Program-made: the position numbers and the translations under genes
Assembly (NCBI GenBank): GCA_900642245.1
Contig: CAAAJI010000167.1
Location: 60,730-74,350 of the forward strand
Source: Fragilaria radians
Lineage: Eukaryota > Bacillariophyta > Fragilariophyceae > Fragilariales > Fragilariaceae
DNA: 13,621 bases
Direction: 5' to 3'
The notes under the pieces: model-generated
Told to the model about the DNA's origin: nothing
The model's input: only the letters and a program-made list of their open reading frames with translations
Databases searched by the model: none
Shown here: positions 7,691 to 13,621 of the stretch, piece after piece
Layout: each line of letters starts with the position of its first letter
Numbering within the stretch: position 1 is the first letter of the stretch

Positions 7691-9047
7691 ATCTTTCATA
7701 CATCTATTGCTTCAAGATACATGTGTTCCAGATTTACGTCAGAAAGACTTCTTTTAACATGTATATAAATGCATCAAATGTATAACATTACTATAAGAGT
7801 TATCAAATCTAGGGAAAGGAGAGGACTGGCATTAGTGGTCAAACAGATTTTTAGGTACAGAGTTAAATTGTCATTCCATTTTTAAAAGTACATCAACATT
7901 ATGATTAGCAATACAACGATGTGAATATTATAATTTAAATCAATCTAACTTCAATGCAAGGAATACAAATTTGTAGATATCAACAATTACATTGGATTCA
8001 TTCATTCTTTGGCTGCTCAATCTCAAATTCTTCCCAAAAATTCTCAAGATACAGGAGATAAAAGAAGAATCCACCCAAAAAAACACGGCATGTTAATTAC
8101 AATTGCAATTCATGATGAAGAATACTTTAAACTTCTTTGACTCACCCAAAAAACAGCCTCATCTGATAAAGTTTGGATCCAAAGCAATATTGGAAGTCAA
8201 ATAATACAGTTAGAATTAGAAAGTTGGAAAAACACATTGTGAAATTTGAAAAAGAATAAACTTTGATTGCTCAAAACTATCTCTGAGTAGAAATTTGATA
8301 TAAAATGGTTGATTGTTGCATAAACAGCTTGAGAATTGCTTTCACACTGTATTTCATATTCATAATCAATGAGATAACTAAGGGAGAGAACAGTAGAGAT
8401 GAGATTCACACATTTCGTTCATCAATTAGCTGCGTTCAATAAAAAAATATAAAATTAATCGGCATTTGTTGAAGCTATAAAAATTGTGCCAAGGTACATG
8501 CTCGAAAGTGTACCGGAAAACATTATGAACGTACAAGAAAGGTATAAATTTATCAAAAAACAATGGGATTTTTCTCGACGAAACCCTTAACCAGTTGCAA
8601 AAAGCCATACTAAATAGATAATGTAAAAATAATCCTATTTAAATCGGCCTTTTCCTCAGAGGTTTAGAAGCCATGACAAGGGAATGCAATTGTAAATAGT
8701 AGGTGTGAATCATCCCAATAAGGTATGTTGATTCAGATGATGTTGCTGTTGATTTAACAAAAATATTTGTTAAACATAGAATTTCCACGTAGGCCTCCTA
8801 GTATGTTTTCTACCTTGATTATGACTGACAAATTTCCGGCAACGGCTCTCTCAAACAATGTAATGCTGACAAAAGACTAAATGAAAACGGCATCCGACAA
8901 TGGAAAATCTGAATAAGCAAACCATTTTAATGATGGCAGGTGTGTGATCTCTAATAGAAGAGAAAAGAAATACACAATAGATGGAACATATTTGGACTCC
9001 GATGTAATAGCTGGAGTCATTCGTAAAATTGTAATGAAATGGGACCA
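7691..9047. other. Gene-free right part of copy B
   Basis: This stretch aligns with 1304-2345 of copy A. No coding region is supported. Minus-strand frames at 8197-8409, 8426-8608 and 8851-9141 are short, AT-driven and broken differently in the other copy. The block 8923-9018 is the best conserved with copy A (about 84 of 96 bases) and keeps the same minus-strand frame open in both, so an old exon cannot be ruled out. Confidence 0.6.
7870..8137. other. About 270-base segment present only in copy B
   Basis: Copy A reads GTTAATTGACTCACCC across this point (about 1499-1515). Copy B has GTTAAATTG at about 7862-7870, then the extra segment, then TTTGACTCACCC from about 8137. The only shared bases at the break are TTG. 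I see no terminal inverted repeats or target duplication that would mark a transposon, so a deletion in A is as likely as an insertion in B. CACCCAAAAAA occurs both inside (8072-8082) and just after it (8143-8153). Confidence 0.7.
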
Positions 9048-11147
9048 GTCCGGGGGGAAATGGGAAAAGTAGATTGACATCCGATCCCCATGATAAAATG
9101 CAAACAGGACCAACTTTCAAAGCATTTCTACATGCAAACATGGTGTAGAAAATAATGGGAAAAAATGGGAAAAGGAGTGTATAAGATTTTTTCAGTTTCC
9201 TCTTACTGGCCCGGATGCCACAAAATTGGCACCAAATGTGTGAAATAAAATGTTAAGAGATGAAAAAATATATATCTTCACTTCGGTTGACTACCATAGG
9301 AATATCAAAAGAATGTTGCTGCTGGTGGAGAGTTATATCTTTTAATTCAAAGTATTTTGTTGCAGGTGGAATTTCAGCATTATATTTCTGTTCACTTTGG
9401 TGCTACGAAAATATGCATCTTAAAACTGCATTATTGACTGTGCAACTTGTCCACTAAAGATACGAAAGATCATTGTTTGATTCAACAAATACAGGCATTT
9501 TTTTATCAGAGCAACATACATTTTATTGTAGTTTAATTTCACCATTAAGACCTCTTCACTGGATGAAAATTTGCCTAGCATTTTCTATATTCTAAAACTC
9601 AAGCCAATGAAGTGTCACTGTTCATTTTCAACTTAAGGAACCCACCAAGGAGGCCTACAATAGCAATTTTGATCAATCCACGATAGAAGCGGTCAGGGGC
9701 TAAAAATTCACTTCTTATCACCTTACGGCCAGATCGGATTTGAAATATTTTTTGTAGTAGGATACAAATCAAGAAAGAATAGTAGAGTCAAGTTGCTGTT
9801 CCAGCTTAGAAGATACTGCATGGAGTGAATCAGAAATAAGCCTATGGATTCATATGGTCGGAAAGATTTTATAAAATAGCATAGGTCACGTCTAGGTTTT
9901 TTGTCTCAATTATCAAGGATGGTAGACGAGCACATTCATTTGACATCCAAATAACTGGGATAGTAATTCCTTGGATTTGAAAATGGCTCATAGATCTCAT
10001 TAAAAGCAAGAATTGAGTCATGCTAAATTGGCTATTGACAAATATCCCTTTATCAATCAGAATATACGTCTTTTAGTATACTATCTCATCCTGGTTTGGC
10101 CCTTTGCTTCATGTATATGATATATAGTAGGACATACGACGTTCCCTAACTATCTGCGCTATATTGCATACTAAATATTAAGCTTTGGGTACATGGATAT
10201 GTGCAGTTTGGTTGTACACGAGTATAATCTTCATTTCAATGTCAAATTCTTCATTGGATCGCTATCCTGACATAACATATAGATGACATTGTGCCAATCC
10301 ACATTTTCCTGCTTGTTGTTGCTCCACGATTTTCTCCATCCCATTTAGGAATTTATCCAATCCTCCGTTTCAGAATATTGGTTTCATTCAACAGCGATAC
10401 ATTCTTTGCTTTTTCGTCAAGACTATTTTCAGACATCGTTGCTGATGGTTTAACCTTACACGTGAGTCAGTTTTTAAATCACGCACTGGGATTAGAGAAT
10501 GTTTTTCCATGCTGTAAGAATAATATTAAGGAGGCAAAATCCCTTCTAGAACATTCTGAGAAACCTATGTCCGAAAAGGAATACAAAATTGGAGTATATT
10601 TTGTCCGACAAAATGGTAATGTATATTTCATACATGTCGAGACTCAACTGATTAGCACATGGGAGTTCGAAGTTAGTCATTTTTCCCTATAACAAGTTAG
10701 AATTCTCTGTAGCTAAACCTTCTGCCTTCAACCACAAGAGGATATTCTAAGGTAACAAGCACCTCAAATAACGATTTAGAGAATATGTTGACACCGCTAT
10801 AAACATAAAAGCCAAGATTTAAGATAATCAAGAAGATGAATCTAAAGTTGAAGATTTGGAATTTTTCTAGAAAGTTCAATGATTCCGAAAGATGGTCAAA
10901 GACTTCCATTACAAATATCCAAGCTGAGACAACATAATGGTGTTCTCAATCGATGCCATCATAGGCGCAAAATAAATCATTGCTGTGATTCTTATAGTTA
11001 TCCTTATTCTGGAATTTGACTCTGTTGCAAAAGTAGCCATTGGCTGACCTTATTTCAGATCTTGCAGGCTTCCAAGTATCTTTGCAACACTCTCTCACGA
11101 GATACAAAGAGTTATCAGACCTTGTTTTGCTTTATTCCTTGGAAACC
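9048..11147. other. Long stretch with no supported gene
   Basis: No recognisable domain, RNA gene or repeat is seen over about 2.1 kb. The longest frame is on the plus strand from 10276 to 10692. It has no ATG before 'KPMSEKEYKI' (its only internal Met region) and no motif I know, so at most it is an exon or a relic. The part just before 11148 may be leader or LTR of the copia remnant, but no LTR partner is visible in the window. AT content is high throughout. Confidence 0.55.
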
Positions 11148-12470
11148 ATGGACTTACCGCCCTTCCCTTTCATCCCTCCTATTCCGGTTCACCTTACGGA
11201 TGCGTTCGCTCAATTATTGGAACATATCATTGGTTTGGACACAAAAACAGAGGGACAGAGTCCTTGTGCGTGGTGGTGTAACTACTGTGGATGACCTACT
11301 AATTGTTGATATGAATAGTTTGCTTGATTGCCTAACTGATGCAACATCAGTGATGGCAAAAACACGTTTAAAACACTTAAAATGTGGGCAGAAGAACAGT
11401 TTGACATCTACCAACAAATCAACATCCAAGAATTCACAGAAGTAACCTATCGTGAGAAACAAATGAAGGTAGAAAAAGCAGCTATCAAGACAAAAACGGG
11501 TTTTTCAGATAGTGGATCAGCTGGCAAGGAAAAATTGAGAATTGGTTCAACTCAAAGCGTGAATTGACAGCATACTTAAATCAAATTCAAAATGAAAATG
11601 GGGTTCCCATCTATTATGTTATTTGCAACTCAGAAGATGAATCTGAATATCGCAATCACAATGGGGAAACAGGAAATAAGAATTTTGGTGCCCTTCCAAG
11701 GACGTATCTACAATGATGATGCATTCAAAGTGCTGAAGATTTTACACTTGTGGACCTCTAACGGTACAGCTCAAGCATATGTTGACCAAAGCAATGATGT
11801 TCAAGATGCTTGGCAAAGCTTATTGACTATTTATGAGGGACATGATGCTAGGAATGCAAATATCCAACACGAGCTCGTGCCATTATATCAAAGACAGTGT
11901 GGACCAGAAACACACCAAATTACACTTTTGATGATTACTGTAAAAAGCATGTGAAGCAGAACAATGAACTCAATCATTACAATGCAAATGTTGATGGTCA
12001 ATCACAAGTGAAATTCTTCCAGGATGGTATAAAGGCTGGTGAACAAAATCCAATAATATCAGCAAATTAAGATTTTCATTGAACAGCAACCATCAACCAA
12101 AGGGGACTTACTCCAAGCAATTATTGCTTTTAAGGACTCATTGCAACGCAATTAGAACAGCAATGATTATATCAAAGACAATCGTCAGATTGGAGCTACA
12201 TTTTGCAGAGGATTTGGAGGCCAATGGAGATATGTTGGGTTTCTTGATCGTGGAAGAAGTGGAGGACATGGAGGAAGAGGGGGAGCCAAAGGATATGCAG
12301 GACATGGACAATGAAGACATACATATAGCCAGGGTAAGAAAAATCACCAGGAAGATCAAGCAAAGGGTATCTTTATTCCTAATGAAGTCCTCCAAGCAGT
12401 ACCTCAAACGTTCCATGCATTACTATACAAGGGCCGTGATCAAATGGAAATATTCATGTATTGAGAAAGA
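11148..12470 (+). pseudogene. gag: Ty1/copia Gag, multiply frameshifted
   Basis: The likely start is the ATG at 11148 in an AAACCATGG context, giving MDLPPFPFIPPIPVHLTDAF, a Pro-rich N-terminus. The reading then jumps frame repeatedly. VDDLLIVDMNSLLDCLT is at about 11290-11340, and a charged stretch at 11382-11530. NWFNSKRELTAYLNQI and NGVPIYYVI follow at 11540-11625. Then come PFQGRIYNDDAFKVL and YEGHDARNANIQ in another frame (to 11869), and YTFDDYCKKHV with NANVDGQSQVK at 11870-12070. A Gly/Arg-rich patch (DRGRSGGHGGRGG) lies at 12246-12290, and FIPNEVLQAVPQTFHALLYKG at 12372-12434. I count at least five frame changes plus in-frame stops (for example TAG near 12150). Gag would form the particle and bind RNA; the Gly/Arg patch fits that. 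No CCHC zinc knuckle is seen. Confidence 0.8.
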
Positions 12471-12659
12471 TTAATGACAACACTCATAAAAAAACCAGCA
12501 GAGTTGAGATTCTAGCTGTTAAGGATGAACAATTACAGAAGGATGATTCAAGAATGAATATAATGAAAGAGGGGCATCAAGTAAATTTGGTGCTAGTGGA
12601 TGGAAGAAAAAAAAGGCCAGGATAGGTGCAACTATTTCATCCATAATTTATTTTCACAA

Positions 12660-12793
12660 GCACACAAGCAACATGTCTATAATCTACGTGAACGAGCTGA
12701 AACTGATACGCCTGCAGATACTTTATGTGCAGGTTCAACATTCATCTTATTTGAAGCAACAGGCAAGGTAGTGGATGTATCTGGATTTCATGA
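12660..12793 (+). pseudogene. Copia aspartic protease, N-terminal fragment
   Basis: Plus strand, in the frame of an ATG at 12600 that is probably not a real start, since copia protease is made as part of Gag-Pol. The sequence ERAETDTPADTLCAGSTF carries the active-site signature (D-T-x-A-D-T), with the catalytic aspartate encoded at 12705-12707. It is followed by FILFEATGKVVDVSGFHD, the strand and loop that usually follow in this family. It stops matching at His-Asp (12789-12794), exactly where the minus-strand Pol fragment starts. Codons after that are only the antisense of the other element. Confidence 0.75.
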
Positions 12794-12800
12794 CTGGCCA
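12788..12800. other. Tail-to-tail junction of two copia fragments
   Basis: On the plus strand, protease coding ends with codons for GFHD at 12783-12794. On the minus strand, the integrase reads MDGQ at 12805-12794 and then leaves the family match. The two reading signals meet within about 3 bases at 12791-12796. No spacer, LTR or target duplication is visible between them. Confidence 0.72.
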
Positions 12801-13621
12801 TCCATCAGTAAAAATCTGACATTAATTCCTCGAGAATTGTATAGCTTCAACACAGGCTTTATAGCCTGTAGGATAGTGCTTGATTTTGTACTTTTAATCA
12901 TTTTGAACGTGCAGAACTTGATGTTCCTTGATATGGTAATTAAAAATGGGATCCAATTTATAAACATAATATCTATTCCAATTGTAACATTTCCATAATT
13001 TTCCAATATGTGTGTAGGTATTTCATGGTCATTCAGCTTTACTTGTTCAGGGGCTCTTTGCACTGTCTTCCCTTTTATTGATCCTAAGTCTGGTCCAAAA
13101 ATATCCTCAGCCCTAATCACATCACTCCTTGACACTGGGCAGTTGGGTAGGAGGTTGTTATCTATTATTCAAAGCATATGCTGTGTACTTGGTCTACCAA
13201 TTATTCTTTGTAGTCTACGAGCTAAGTACTTATGAGAGTAGTCTTTATTGGTATACTTAGATGCTTTATCATCTACAGTAGTAATAAAAATCAATTCATC
13301 ATGCTTTGCACCAGCTGCATCAGAGTAGTAGAGTCCTTGTGGCAACTGTTTGAATATCCTAACCCTTCCATCCTGCTTTTTGACAATGAATCTGTTATCT
13401 GTGTTGCTTGAAAATGTAACCTCATGTCCCTTTTTGCACACTTGGGAAAGAGATAATATATTTGCAATTCCGTTTTCATGGTACCAAACCTTCCCATATC
13501 CAGCTAATGTTCCAACCATGTCTGTAGAGGTTACTCCTGCAGTACAGTGAATTGATATGCTTTCTTTCACTTTGTGGATATTCTCAAGTAGTGCTGGGTT
13601 GCAAAACACATCAATGGTGGA
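12788..13621 (-). pseudogene. pol: Ty1/copia Pol fragment: protease, pre-integrase, integrase start
   Basis: Minus strand, one continuous frame from the right edge to 12788, interrupted once by a TGA at 13166-13168. At the edge it reads STIDVFCNP, just after the protease active-site Asp, which lies beyond the window. It continues with HCTAGVTSTD, GYGKVWYHENGIANILSLSQV and FKQLPQGLYY, the protease to pre-integrase region. YLARRLQRIIGRPST and NNLLPNCPV lie on either side of the TGA. RAEDIFGPDLGSIKGKT leads into the integrase. The core begins with VTIGIDIMF, whose Asp fits the first catalytic residue, and LLMDGQ, whose Asp fits the second. The match ends after LLMDGQ at about 12794. With one nonsense codon only, it is far less decayed than the plus-strand Gag next to it. 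Confidence 0.85.

Larger units (their letters stand above)
4765..9047. repeat. Segmental duplication, copy B (carries the intact gene)
   Basis: Same-orientation partner of 1-2345. It begins at or before 4765, where the sequence after TGCATCTC matches base 1 onward, and it fades near 9047. It is about 1.9 kb longer than copy A. The extra sequence is mostly 6231-7690 (5' part and upstream region of the DUF6824 gene), 7870-8137, and one extra 39-base unit at 5143-5181. After 9047 the sequence is unique in the window, so the RT sequence right of copy A is not part of the duplicated unit. Confidence 0.88.
11148..12793 (+). mobile_element. Ty1/copia remnant: gag and start of protease, plus strand
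   Basis: Gag-like sequence followed by a protease start, in copia order, on the plus strand. It is scattered over all three frames, so no full product is possible. It ends abruptly at about 12793, where a minus-strand copia fragment begins. The integrase, reverse transcriptase, RNase H and 3' LTR are missing. The Gag type resembles CoDi-type elements of diatoms, an assignment made from motif memory. Confidence 0.82.

Noticed and set aside
9260..9457. Plus-strand frame of 65 codons
   Set aside because: Short, no recognisable motif, no homologous support in the window.
10276..10692. Open plus-strand frame as an annotated gene
   Set aside because: The apparent start at 10291 is GTG, which is not expected in a nuclear eukaryotic gene. 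No domain is recognised and no splice support can be seen, so it is listed only as a finding.
10693..11147. 5' LTR and primer-binding site for the copia remnant
   Set aside because: No second LTR lies in the window to compare with, and I could not recognise a primer-binding site next to a CA end.
11214..11462. Minus-strand frame of 82 codons
   Set aside because: Antisense shadow of the copia Gag region.
12079..12474. Plus-strand frame rich in Glu, Asp and Met
   Set aside because: It is the shifted reading of the Gag Gly/Arg-rich region; the frame giving DRGRSGGHGGRGG matches the family and this one does not.
12794..12998. Continuation of the plus-strand protease frame to 12998
   Set aside because: After 12794 these codons are the complement of the minus-strand integrase; the protease match stops at GFHD.
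13008..13550. Plus-strand frames at 13008-13235 and 13350-13550
   Set aside because: Antisense shadows of the minus-strand Pol fragment, whose motifs are clear.
1..13621. tRNA, rRNA, CRISPR array or prokaryotic operon
   Set aside because: No T-loop or anticodon-arm pattern, rRNA core sequence, or regularly spaced repeat series was seen. Gene layout and domains are eukaryotic.

Overview
This window reads as repeat-rich, AT-rich nuclear DNA of a stramenopile, most likely a diatom. The signs are one intact gene with a domain I recognise as DUF6824 (a family strongly expanded in diatoms), a reverse-transcriptase fragment of the kind common in diatom genomes, and two Ty1/copia fragments resembling the diatom CoDi type. 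I see no bacterial operon structure, rRNA, tRNA or CRISPR array. Family names come from recognising motifs by eye, not from a search.

Layout, left to right. (1) 1-~2345 and ~4765-~9047 are two diverged copies, in the same orientation, of one segment, here called copy A and copy B. Copy B carries the only convincingly intact gene, a 366-codon minus-strand DUF6824 gene at 5766-6866. Copy A keeps only its 3' third (862-~1303), broken by a nonsense codon, a frameshift and deletions. A clean deletion in A removed what corresponds to about 6231-7690 of B: the first ~212 codons and the upstream region. Copy A continues left of the window. (2) Between the copies, ~2346-4590 holds a decayed minus-strand reverse-transcriptase element lacking its endonuclease domain and the recognisable catalytic YxDD-type motif. 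(3) 9048-~11147 holds no gene I can support. (4) 11148-~12793 is a plus-strand Ty1/copia Gag plus the start of the protease, with many frameshifts. (5) At ~12793 it meets, tail to tail, a much better preserved minus-strand copia Pol fragment (12788-13621) that runs off the right edge and has a single in-frame TGA.

The genes do not form a pathway. The window is best read as a duplicated chromosomal gene region invaded and trimmed by retroelements. One paralogue survives, one is a relic, and three retroelement remnants of different decay states lie around them. I found no convincing new biological system. The most informative features are the live/dead DUF6824 pair, the reverse-transcriptase fragment at the joint of the duplication, and the convergent copia junction.
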